The notes under the pieces were generated by a model. It saw only the letters and a program-made list of their open reading frames with translations, ran no database searches and was not told the DNA's origin. Shown piece after piece: positions 7,711 through 15,312 of a DNA stretch of 25,506 nucleotides. Each line of letters starts with the position of its first letter. Within the stretch, counting starts at the first letter, position 1. Made by a program: the position numbers and the translations under genes. This DNA is from Alphaproteobacteria bacterium (lineage in GTDB: Bacteria > Pseudomonadota > Alphaproteobacteria > Puniceispirillales > Marisalimonadaceae). The stretch is taken from positions 1 through 25,506 of the forward strand of contig JADHRC010000006.1 in assembly GCA_016777645.1 (NCBI GenBank), given 5' to 3'.

Positions 7711-9015
7711 TTCTTTTAGGACTTCCTGAACAATTTCAAAAATTTTATCAATGTCTTGATTCTCTGCTATTAGTGGTGGTGAAAAGGCCAAAGTATCCGC
7801 CGTAACTCTTAACATTAAGCCTTTATGCCAAGCTTTTTTCATTGCTTCAAAACCTCTAGCTCCAACTTGACCAGGTCTAGGTGCAATCTCTATTGCAGCA
7901 ACAAGACCTAAATTTCTTATATCAATTACATTTTTTTCATTTTTAAGTTGATGAATGACATTTTCAAGATATTTAGCTGTTTTAGCAGCTTTATTAAATA
8001 AATCCTCATCCCTATAGATATCTAATGCTGCAAGACCTGCAGCTGATGCAATTGGGTGTCCTGAATATGTATATCCATGAAAAAGCTCGATTGGCATATC
8101 AGCTTCATCCATCATGGTATCATATATTTTTTTGGAAACAACAGCAGCACCCATAGGGATTATTCCATTAGTTATTGCTTTTGCGCAAGAAATTATATCT
8201 GGAGTTACACCAAAATATTCAGAAGCAGTAGCTTTTCCAAGGCGACCAAACCCAGTTATTACCTCATCAAATATTAGTAAAATGTCATGTTTATCACAAA
8301 TTTCTCTCAATCTTTTGAGATAATTTTTAGGTGGAGGCAAAACTCCTGTAGATCCAGCTATTGGCTCTACAATTACTGATGCGATTGTAGAAGCGTCATG
8401 TAAAGCAATAATGTCTTCTAATGTATTAGCTAAATACTCACCATGCTCGGGAGCACCTTTTGAGAATTTGTTTTTATCAGGAAGATAGGTATGAGATATA
8501 TGATCAACACCTGAAAGAAGCGTTCCAAAGTATTGACGATTTCTTGGCATCCCCCCAACAGAAATACCCCCGAAACCTACGCCATGATATCCTCTCTCAC
8601 GTCCGATTAATCTAGTCTTTGTTCCCTTACCGCGTGCTCTATGATACGCCAATGCTATTTTAAGAGTACTATCTACTGCTTCAGAACCTGAATTTGTAAA
8701 AAAAACATGATCTAATCCTTTAGGAAACAAATCAGCAACTCTACTAGCTAATTCAAAAGCTTTTGGATGTCCATATTGAAAACTTGGAGCGTAATCTAGA
8801 GTTGCAGCTTGTTGTGAAATTGCTGCTGTTATTTCTGGTCTATTATGACCAGCATTAACACACCACAAACCCGCGGCACTATCTAAAATATCTTTGCCTG
8901 TCTCACTTTTATAATACATACCATCAGCAGAAACCACCATTCTAGGATCTTTTTTGAAGTCTCTATTTGCTGTGAAAGGCATCCAATAGGACTCTAAGTC
9001 ATTTAATCTTTTCAT
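7702..9015 (-). CDS. Class III aminotransferase, omega-amino acid:pyruvate type
   Basis: This 437-residue PLP enzyme has class III fold motifs: phosphate-binding NSGSEAVDSTLKIA (108-121), D250 in LIFDEVITGFGR contacting the PLP pyridine, and Schiff-base K279 in SCAKAITNG. The N-terminus (YWMPFTANRDFK, then AAGLWCVNAGH with W51) is characteristic of beta-alanine/omega-amino acid:pyruvate transaminases. They move the amino group of beta-alanine, 4-aminobutyrate, taurine-like compounds or amines to pyruvate; the exact donor is not readable. GGAG lies just before the ATG. The gene is last in a minus-strand row after the FAH-family and CaiB-family genes, but a 92-base gap separates it from the latter, so co-transcription is possible rather than sure. 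Its 3' end overlaps the convergent Blh gene by 9 bases. Confidence 0.92.
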   Translation of the reverse strand: MKRLNDLESYWMPFTANRDFKKDPRMVVSADGMYYKSETGKDILDSAAGLWCVNAGHNRPEITAAISQQAATLDYAPSFQYGHPKAFELASRVADLFPKGLDHVFFTNSGSEAVDSTLKIALAYHRARGKGTKTRLIGRERGYHGVGFGGISVGGMPRNRQYFGTLLSGVDHISHTYLPDKNKFSKGAPEHGEYLANTLEDIIALHDASTIASVIVEPIAGSTGVLPPPKNYLKRLREICDKHDILLIFDEVITGFGRLGKATASEYFGVTPDIISCAKAITNGIIPMGAAVVSKKIYDTMMDEADMPIELFHGYTYSGHPIASAAGLAALDIYRDEDLFNKAAKTAKYLENVIHQLKNEKNVIDIRNLGLVAAIEIAPRPGQVGARGFEAMKKAWHKGLMLRVTADTLAFSPPLIAENQDIDKIFEIVQEVLKELD

Positions 9016-9107
9016 AAATAATCTCCAATTTGTTAAAAGAGATAAAATTGATTTATTTAATTAGTACTCTGACAAGATGAAACAATAAGGTCAAGTTAAT
9101 GATTTTG

Positions 9108-10238
9108 TTACTTATATAATGTGTCATTATCAAAACCAAGTTTAGGCGCTTTTTCAACTATCTTTTTCTTTCTAAACTGATTATCAATTGGGATAGGTAG
9201 AGCTGGCAACTCTTCTCCTTCATCATTTGCTATTTTCTTTTCAAAAATATTTCTGATCTTGAAATGATTGTCGTTAATAGCCTCCTCAATAGATTTAACC
9301 GTAGAACAACAACAATCAGCTTCATCAAAAACTTTAGTCCAATAATTTTTATCTTTTGAAATAATAATATTTCTTATTCTTTTAATAATTTCATTCTGAT
9401 TATTTTGCATATTTATAAATTTATTAGGCAATTTTATGACTTCACAAAACTTTTTCCAGAAACGGTCTTCAAGTGGAGCTGCAGCTATATAGCTACCATC
9501 TTTAGTTTGATAAATATTATACCTTGGTGATCCTCCAGAAAGAAGAGAATCGGAATTGATTGGCCATTTATTTTTTACAAAACCAGATCCCAAGGCCCAA
9601 AACATAAATGGAAAAAGATTATCTGACATTGATATATCCAAATATGAACCCGTTTGATGTAAATCTCTTTTTCTTAAGGCCAATAATATATTAATTATCG
9701 CTGGATAAGAACCACCAGCAATATCAGCAACCAGGGCTGGAGGAACCGTTGTGTTTTCATCACTTCCCATACTTAAACTTAATAGACCAGTATTTCCAAT
9801 ATAATTTAAATCATGTCCAGCAAGCATTTTCTTAGGACCAGTTTGTCCATAACCTGTTATTGAGACATATATTATTTTATTATTTATTTTTTTTATATTT
9901 GCATAATCTAAGCCAAGTCTTTTCATTACACCTGGTCTAAATTGCTCAATTAAAATGTCAGCTTTTTCTATAAGAGGCTTTAAAACTTTAAGACTGTTTT
10001 TATCTTTTAAATCTAAACATAAACTCTTTTTTCCTCTATTAAGCATAGAAAAAGAAATGCTTTCATCATTCCATTTAGGATATGAAGACCTCATTTCGTC
10101 ACCAATTATGGGCTTTTCAATTTTTATAACTTCTGCACCTGTTTCTGCTAGGAACAGGCTGGCAAGTGGGCCAGGTAAAAGAGTTGAAAAGTCTAAAACC
10201 TTTATTCCTTTCAAAGAACCTTCTACTAGTTCACTCAT
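9108..10238 (-). CDS. CaiB/BaiF family III CoA-transferase, alpha-methylacyl-CoA racemase-like
   Basis: This 376-residue member of the CoA-transferase family III / AMACR superfamily opens with GIKVLDFSTLLPGPLAS and has the conserved IEQFRPGVMKRLGLDY at 98-112. The pair H142 (AGHDLNYIG) and D172 (VADIAGG) is spaced by 30 residues, like the catalytic His/Asp of mycobacterial alpha-methylacyl-CoA racemase, and the AGHDLNY signature is more racemase-like than formyl-CoA transferase-like. It would therefore epimerise a 2-methylacyl-CoA or move CoA between acids. AGGG lies before the ATG, which is only 17 bases after the FAH-family gene, so these two are one transcript. A cluster of Cys-Cys-Cys near residue 313 is odd but not in the active site. 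Racemase versus transferase is undecided. Confidence 0.85.
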   Translation of the reverse strand: MSELVEGSLKGIKVLDFSTLLPGPLASLFLAETGAEVIKIEKPIIGDEMRSSYPKWNDESISFSMLNRGKKSLCLDLKDKNSLKVLKPLIEKADILIEQFRPGVMKRLGLDYANIKKINNKIIYVSITGYGQTGPKKMLAGHDLNYIGNTGLLSLSMGSDENTTVPPALVADIAGGSYPAIINILLALRKRDLHQTGSYLDISMSDNLFPFMFWALGSGFVKNKWPINSDSLLSGGSPRYNIYQTKDGSYIAAAPLEDRFWKKFCEVIKLPNKFINMQNNQNEIIKRIRNIIISKDKNYWTKVFDEADCCCSTVKSIEEAINDNHFKIRNIFEKKIANDEGEELPALPIPIDNQFRKKKIVEKAPKLGFDNDTLYK

Positions 10239-10255
10239 ATTTAAACCCTAATAAA

Positions 10256-11389
10256 TTATATTAGCCCTCTTTTACTTAAATTTTTAATCATAGAGGAGAT
10301 ACCAAAATTCCAAGGTGGGCAAACTGTGGATAAATTGACAAAATTGATTAGCTCTCCAAGATTAGGTTCAGAAATTGTTACTTTATCTCCTACTTTATGA
10401 GTAAATCCTTCTCCAACAATATCTCTATCTTCTGTGGGAGCAAATAAAGTTCCCAAAAACAACATAAATCCATCAGGATACTGGTGATGTCTACCTATGG
10501 TTTGTGTGACAAGATCTTCGGGGTCTCTACTTATCTCTGACATTGAACTGGAACCATTTAAAATATATCCTTCCTTCCCTTCTACCTTCAATGTAATATG
10601 AGCTGATTTCATATCTTTAATGGAATAACTATTATCAAAAATCCTTATGAAGGGCCCAATAGAACAAGAGGCATTGTTATCTTTAGCCTTACCTAAAAGT
10701 AAAGCTGATCGTCCTTCTACATCTCTTAAATTGACATCATTGCCAAGCGTAGCACCTTTTATTACCCCACTACTATTTACAGCCAAAACAATTTCAGGTT
10801 CAGGGTTATTCCAGTTTGAAATTGGATTCAAACCAACTTCCGCACCAAATCCTACAGAAGATAGGGTTTGTGCCTTTGTAAAAACTTCTGCATCTTTACC
10901 TATTCCGACTTCTAAATATTGAGACCACAACCCTTCGCTAATTAATGCTTTTTTTACTTCATTTGCTTTTTCTGACCCTGGGATAATATTTTGTAAACTA
11001 TCTCCTATTAAACCACCTATATGATTTCTAAGATTGTCGGCTTTTTTAGGATCTCCAGCTGCTCGCTCCTCAATTACCCTCTCTACCATAGATTTAGCAA
11101 AAGTAACTCCACAAGCTTTAATAGCCTGGAAATCGCATGGTGCAAGAAGACGAACATCTGAATTTTTTTGGAGACTTGAGGTAAATAAATTTTCTAGTGA
11201 AATTAATTTTTGATCTACGGAATGGTTCAAGTAGCTTGGAATATCATCTAATTCAAGCAAATCTCTTACTGTTGGAATTTCTTTGCTAGTTATATCGTAT
11301 ACAAAGCCATCTTTAACCTTAATTAAACAAGGACCACCTTTTTCATTATGCCAAACCCTTCCAATAAAACACCCATTTGAGTAATCCAT
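10256..11389 (-). CDS. FAH-superfamily enzyme, COG3970 type, resembling 2-keto-3-deoxy-sugar-acid dehydratase (XylX)
   Basis: This 377-residue protein has a C-terminal fumarylacetoacetate hydrolase fold. Metal-binding acids are visible as E197 and E199 in WNNPEPEIVLAV and D218/D223 in GNDVNLRDVEGRSALLL, followed by KAKDNNASCSIGPF. These blocks, with the N-terminal GVTFAKSMVERVIEERAAGD (94-113) and LWSQYLEVGIG, strongly recall Caulobacter XylX-type 2-keto-3-deoxy-D-xylonate dehydratases, which yield 2-oxoglutarate semialdehyde. I infer a 2-keto-3-deoxy-pentonate or related sugar-acid substrate. No sugar dehydrogenase, sugar-acid dehydratase or semialdehyde dehydrogenase is in the window to confirm it. 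The ribosome-binding site AGGGAG precedes the ATG. It leads the minus-strand cluster with the AMACR-like gene and is divergent from the NIPSNAP gene. Confidence 0.85.
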   Translation of the reverse strand: MDYSNGCFIGRVWHNEKGGPCLIKVKDGFVYDITSKEIPTVRDLLELDDIPSYLNHSVDQKLISLENLFTSSLQKNSDVRLLAPCDFQAIKACGVTFAKSMVERVIEERAAGDPKKADNLRNHIGGLIGDSLQNIIPGSEKANEVKKALISEGLWSQYLEVGIGKDAEVFTKAQTLSSVGFGAEVGLNPISNWNNPEPEIVLAVNSSGVIKGATLGNDVNLRDVEGRSALLLGKAKDNNASCSIGPFIRIFDNSYSIKDMKSAHITLKVEGKEGYILNGSSSMSEISRDPEDLVTQTIGRHHQYPDGFMLFLGTLFAPTEDRDIVGEGFTHKVGDKVTISEPNLGELINFVNLSTVCPPWNFGISSMIKNLSKRGLI

Positions 11390-11492
11390 TTTTTCGCTCC
11401 CTAAAACTTCTTTAGTTAATATAAATGAAAATTTGAATAATTAAATTTAATTATATAAAGTTTAATTTTATTTATTTTTATGAGGTCTAGTA

Positions 11493-11870
11493 ATGAGTGC
11501 TTTTTTTGAATTAAGAATATATCAAATTTTTCCAGGTAAGATGGATGAATGGATTTCATTTATGGAAAAAACAATAATGCCATTTCAAGTTGCTCAAGGT
11601 ATGGTTATTCATGGCAGTTTTATTATGGAAAGCTCTGATCAATTCGCCATTGAAAATGGGGAAAGGGTCATGAATACTGAGGAAAAAGGTAATACCTATG
11701 TGTGGATTAGAAGATTTGAAAGTCAACAAGAGAAAATTAAACTTTATAAAGCTGTCTATGAAAGTAAGGAATGGATAGAAAATATAGCTCCAACTGTTGC
11801 TAATCTAGTAGATAGAAATTCAATATTAGTTCACAATTTAAGCTCTACTGCATTATCTATTATGAAATAA
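11493..11870 (+). CDS. NIPSNAP family protein
   Basis: This 125-residue protein opens with FFELRIYQIFPGKMDEWISF, the typical NIPSNAP start (ELR-Y-x-PG), and continues as a single ferredoxin-like alpha/beta domain with YVWIRRFES in the central strand. NIPSNAP proteins have no well-defined reaction in bacteria. They are dimeric alpha/beta-barrel-like proteins often found beside catabolic or detoxification enzymes. GAGGT lies before the ATG. The glutathione S-transferase starts 11 bases after the stop, and its ribosome-binding site AAGGA directly follows the stop codon, so the two are an operon. The pair is divergent from the FAH-family cluster, across a 103-base gap that must hold promoters for both. 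There is no signal peptide. Confidence 0.85.
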   Translation: MSAFFELRIYQIFPGKMDEWISFMEKTIMPFQVAQGMVIHGSFIMESSDQFAIENGERVMNTEEKGNTYVWIRRFESQQEKIKLYKAVYESKEWIENIAPTVANLVDRNSILVHNLSSTALSIMK

Positions 11871-11881
11871 GGAAATATAAT

Positions 11882-12499
11882 TTGATACATTTATATGGTA
11901 GAAAAAATTCTATAAATGTTCAAAAGGTCTCATGGGCACTTTGTGAATTAAATTTAGACTTTAAATGGCATGACGAAAATGGAAAATTTGGTACAGTTAA
12001 TGTTAAAAATTATGAAAAGTTGAACCCGCAACTTATTGTTCCAACACTAGATCATCATGGCCATATTATCACACAATCCAATGGAATTGTGAGATACCTA
12101 TATAGAAAATATACTAACACTTATACAATATCAAAAGCAGAAGATATTGCAATTGCTGAACAATGGATGGAATTTCAAACAACTGATTTACAACTAAATA
12201 TGACGCCAGTATTTTGGGGATTAGTTCGAAATCCTCCTGAAGATAGGGATCAAGAATTAATTGATAAAAATATAAAATTTCTCAATCAAAAGTTTGAAAT
12301 TTTTGATAAGTTTTTAAGTGATAGAGAATATATTTTAAATAATCAGTTTGGAATGGCTGACATTATTATGGGGGTTGCCTCTTTTAGATACAATTCTTTA
12401 CCTATTCAACGTCCTAATCTATCGAATTTTCAATATTGGTATCAAAGAATTAATGATCGTGAATGTTTTAAAAAAAATATTTTAGGTACTTTTGGGTAA
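11882..12499 (+). CDS. Glutathione S-transferase family protein
   Basis: This 205-residue protein has a thioredoxin-fold N-terminal domain (about 1-78: LYGRKNSINVQKVSWALCEL, then cis-proline P54 in QLIVPTL and the glutathione gamma-glutamyl site QS at 65-66 in TQSNGIVRYLY). An all-helical C-terminal domain follows, with WMEFQTTDLQ and GMADIIMGV. S10 is a candidate glutathione-activating residue, as in beta/theta-like bacterial enzymes. The start is TTG; the choice rests on AAGGA placed 8 bases upstream and on the domain beginning at once. It is coupled to the NIPSNAP gene. It could conjugate or reduce a substrate with glutathione in the cytoplasm, but the substrate is unknown. Confidence 0.9.
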   Translation: MIHLYGRKNSINVQKVSWALCELNLDFKWHDENGKFGTVNVKNYEKLNPQLIVPTLDHHGHIITQSNGIVRYLYRKYTNTYTISKAEDIAIAEQWMEFQTTDLQLNMTPVFWGLVRNPPEDRDQELIDKNIKFLNQKFEIFDKFLSDREYILNNQFGMADIIMGVASFRYNSLPIQRPNLSNFQYWYQRINDRECFKKNILGTFG

Positions 12500-12579
12500 A
12501 CCTTTTTTCACATGAGAATTTAATTAATAATTTTGCAATAATAAACTAAAAATATTGTAATATTAGATTGTGAATATCG

Positions 12580-12607
12580 AACTTATTTAATTATCATAAG
12601 TTTGATT
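12580..12607 (+). terminator. Possible weak AT-rich terminator downstream of the GST gene
   Basis: AACTTAT (12580-12586) and ATAAGTT (12596-12602) form a perfect 7-bp stem with a 9-base loop, followed by TGATTTTT. The stem is weak because it has one GC pair only. It lies between the GST stop (12499) and the small basic ORF. Confidence 0.3.
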
Positions 12608-12608
12608 T

Positions 12609-12941
12609 TTGTATTTTTTTTCATATCAAAACGATAATAGAAGTACCCTAAAGCCAAAAAAAAGCTGGCACTTTCGTAAACGCGGTCAACAAAATTATAA
12701 AAAGAAAAAAGTTGAGAGGAGAAATTTTTCAGACCTTCTTCATAAAATGATTAAAGGTGATATTGATAATGAGGAATTTGAAATAATTAAGCAAATCACT
12801 AATTTCAGTAAAGTTGAAAAAAATAACCTTAGAAAACGAAATGGTAGTGCCAAAACACTTAACCAAAGACACCAAAGGAGAAAAACTTTTAGAAAACCTG
12901 TCGGGAAATCAGGTTGGGCCGTTTTTCACAGACCTTTTTAA
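12609..12941 (+). CDS. Small, very basic hypothetical protein
   Basis: I do not recognise this family. The open frame gives 110 residues from a TTG start. The first in-frame ATG is only at residue 47, which would leave 64 residues. Lys and Arg make up roughly a third of the protein, with basic blocks KPKKSWHFRKRGQQ, KKKKVERR and RHQRRKTFRKP, around a less basic central part (LLHKMIKGDIDNEEFEIIKQ) likely to form helices. This composition fits an RNA- or ribosome-binding protein, but that is inference only. No clear ribosome-binding site precedes the TTG, and a stop lies just upstream, so the start is unsure. If the ORF is not real, 12500-13018 is a gene-free stretch of about 500 bases in an otherwise packed region, and a structured RNA would be the main alternative. 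Confidence 0.42.
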   Translation: MYFFSYQNDNRSTLKPKKSWHFRKRGQQNYKKKKVERRNFSDLLHKMIKGDIDNEEFEIIKQITNFSKVEKNNLRKRNGSAKTLNQRHQRRKTFRKPVGKSGWAVFHRPF

Positions 12942-13036
12942 AAACAATAAAAGTAATTCTCTTAAGCTAATTTTTACATTAGTTTGAATATACAATAATT
13001 TTTATGTTTTTAATCTAAATGGGAGTAAATGGTTTA

Positions 13037-13921
13037 ATGAAAATAGGTTTTATTGGTCTTGGAAATATGGGCACACCACTTGCCGAAAGATTACTAAAAA
13101 AAAATCAACTTTTTGTATATGATGTTAATCAAGAAAATTTAAAGTATTTTATAAAAAAAGGAGCAACGCCGTGCTCTACTCCTTCAGAATTAGCATTACA
13201 GACATCTCGAATCTTTTTATGTTTGCCTACAAGCACAATAGTTAAAAAAGTTATTAATGGAGAAAACGGATTACTCAACTCAGTTGAAAAAGGTTCTTAT
13301 ATAATTGACATGACAACAGGAGAACCAGAAATCACAAGAGAAATTTCTAAAGAGCTACAATCTAAAGAAATAAATTTTATAGATGCACCAGTGAGTGGTG
13401 GACCCAAGGGTGCTAATCAGGGAAACATCGCTATTATGGTCGGTGGAACAAAGACTCAATTTTCAACAATAAAACCTATAATGGATCAAATAAGTTGTAA
13501 TATATTTTATGCAGGTAAAATAGGATCTGGACACTCAATCAAAGCCGGAAATAATTTATTAAATTTAATCTGTCGAATGGCTACTTTTGAAGTGGTATCT
13601 ATGTTGGTCAAAGATGGAGTAAACCCTGAAACTGCAGTTAATATTATTCAAAAAAGTTCTGGAAGAAACTATGCAACAGAAATAACATTACCAGATAATA
13701 TTATTTCAGGAAAAATGGTCCAAGGTTTTAGTACAGGGTTAATGAAAAAAGATGCTGGTGTAGCAACTAAAATTGCAGAAGCAAATAAAGTAGAAATTCC
13801 CCTTGGAAAATTATCTCAAGAACTTTTAAAAAATACTATTGATGAGTTTGGAGAAGATGCTGATATGAGCACTGTAGCTCTAACATATGAAAAACTTACC
13901 GGAGCTAAAATTAGACCTTAA
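13037..13921 (+). CDS. NAD(P)-dependent beta-hydroxyacid dehydrogenase (3-hydroxyisobutyrate dehydrogenase family)
   Basis: The Rossmann domain begins at once with MKIGFIGLGNMGTP, the substrate signature DAPVSGGPKGANQGNIAIMVGG lies at 116-137, and the catalytic lysine is K169 in GHSIKAGNN, followed by the all-helical dimerisation domain. This gives 294 residues, normal for the family. An ATG six codons upstream (13019) would add MGVNGL. I prefer 13037 because family members start directly at the strand, and GGGAG (13021-13025) can serve as its ribosome-binding site, although the 11-base gap is long. Members act on 3-hydroxyisobutyrate, tartronate semialdehyde, 6-phosphogluconate-like or succinic semialdehyde substrates; which applies is not clear. 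The 3' end is 5 bases from the convergent glycosyltransferase fusion. Confidence 0.9.
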   Translation: MKIGFIGLGNMGTPLAERLLKKNQLFVYDVNQENLKYFIKKGATPCSTPSELALQTSRIFLCLPTSTIVKKVINGENGLLNSVEKGSYIIDMTTGEPEITREISKELQSKEINFIDAPVSGGPKGANQGNIAIMVGGTKTQFSTIKPIMDQISCNIFYAGKIGSGHSIKAGNNLLNLICRMATFEVVSMLVKDGVNPETAVNIIQKSSGRNYATEITLPDNIISGKMVQGFSTGLMKKDAGVATKIAEANKVEIPLGKLSQELLKNTIDEFGEDADMSTVALTYEKLTGAKIRP

Positions 13922-13926
13922 AACTT

Positions 13927-15312
13927 CTAATTTATAAGAACAATACCATGAATTAATATCCATAAGAATAATGATAACATAACTGCGGCAGACCCATAAT
14001 CTTTAGCTCTTTTTGACAAACCATGATAATCAAATGATATCCTATCAATAGCTGCCTCAATACTAGAGTTTAATAACTCTATAACTAAAACTAATGTCGT
14101 AGTAAAAATCATCATGATTTTTTCAGTAGAACTTGATTCAAAAAAAGTGATTATCAATAATGAAATAATGACTAAGATCATTTCTTGCCTAAAAGCACTT
14201 TCTTCACGAATTGCAAATATTAGACCTGACCAAGAGTTTTTAGCTGCATGTAAGGCTCTTGTAACTCCTGTATTTCCTTTATGAGGATTATCCTCAATGT
14301 TATAGGTATTATCTTTATCCCTAATACTAACTAAATATGACTCAAAAGTTTTACTTGTTGTTTCCCATGAAAATGTCTTTGCATATTCTCTTGGTACTCT
14401 TCTCGATATTGATAATGCCTTTTTTGAAGCCTCTTTTAGGTTAAAGTTCAAAACTCCTGCACCTGAATTCCCAATTACATCTATTGGGCCACTCACTGGC
14501 AATGCTGCAACTGGAAGTCCACAGGCCATAGCCTCTAACAAAACAAGGCCAAAAGTATCTGTCTTACTTGGGAAAACAAAAACATCTGCTTTATTATAAT
14601 AATATGCTAACTCTTCTTTTTTTTTAGCACCATGAAAAATTACATCAGGATATTTCTTCTGCAAAGTCTTCAGAGCAGGACCATCGCCTACCACCCATTT
14701 CTCACAAGGTAGATCAATTTTTAAAAACTCTTCTAAGTTCTTTTCGACAGCTACTCTACCAACATTTAATAAAATAGGTTTTTTATTTTTTCTTCTTCCT
14801 TTTTGGGGTTTGAATATTTCTAAATCCACTCCTCTAGCCCAAATTTGAGGATTGCCTATTTTCCATTTAATTAGATCTTTTTTAACTTCAGCAGTTGGAA
14901 CCATTACAAGTTCAGACCGACCATGAAACCATCTTAAAAATGAGTATGTAATATTTATAGGTATTTTTGTTCTTGCATGAACATATTCTGGAAATCTAGT
15001 GTGATATGCTGATGTGAAAGCTAGGTTATTTCTACAAGCGTAACTGCGTGCTGATAATCCTAAAGGTCCTTCTGTAGAAATATGAAGACAATCAGGATTA
15101 AACTCCCTAATCAAAGATGAAACTTTAGCCCCAGGAAAAAGTGATAATTTTATTTCAGGGTAGGTTGGGCAAGGGACAGATAAAAACCCTTCAGGAGTAA
15201 TAAACTTAATCTCGTGACCAAGATTTTTTAATTGCTTAGAGGTTTCATCTAAGGTTCTTACTACCCCATTTACCTGAGGATACCATGCATCAGTTACTAT
15301 TAAGATTTTCAT
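13927..15312 (-). CDS. Fusion of GT4 glycosyltransferase and diacylglycerol kinase (DgkA)
   Basis: This 461-residue protein has two enzymes in one frame. Residues 1-330 are a GT-B glycosyltransferase of family GT4: glycine-rich loop YPQVNGVVRTLDE (11-23), HTRFPEY at 104-110, LLNVGRVAVEKN at 181-192 and the D/E-x7-E donor motif TDTFGLVLLE (D252, E260). Residues 345-461 are a complete small membrane DgkA: ESAFRQE (371-377), ELLNSSIEAAIDR (412-424; E412, N415, E419) and LSKRAKDYGSAAV (432-444), with about three membrane helices near 378-392, 398-416 and 443-460. The start overlaps the plcP-like stop by 4 bases (ATGA). I infer that the first half makes glycolipid from diacylglycerol, like Agt of the PlcP/Agt pathway, while the second half phosphorylates diacylglycerol to phosphatidic acid. 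The sugar donor is unknown. No stop or frameshift lies in the linker (331-348), so the fusion looks genuine. Confidence 0.9.
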   Translation of the reverse strand: MKILIVTDAWYPQVNGVVRTLDETSKQLKNLGHEIKFITPEGFLSVPCPTYPEIKLSLFPGAKVSSLIREFNPDCLHISTEGPLGLSARSYACRNNLAFTSAYHTRFPEYVHARTKIPINITYSFLRWFHGRSELVMVPTAEVKKDLIKWKIGNPQIWARGVDLEIFKPQKGRRKNKKPILLNVGRVAVEKNLEEFLKIDLPCEKWVVGDGPALKTLQKKYPDVIFHGAKKKEELAYYYNKADVFVFPSKTDTFGLVLLEAMACGLPVAALPVSGPIDVIGNSGAGVLNFNLKEASKKALSISRRVPREYAKTFSWETTSKTFESYLVSIRDKDNTYNIEDNPHKGNTGVTRALHAAKNSWSGLIFAIREESAFRQEMILVIISLLIITFFESSSTEKIMMIFTTTLVLVIELLNSSIEAAIDRISFDYHGLSKRAKDYGSAAVMLSLFLWILIHGIVLIN

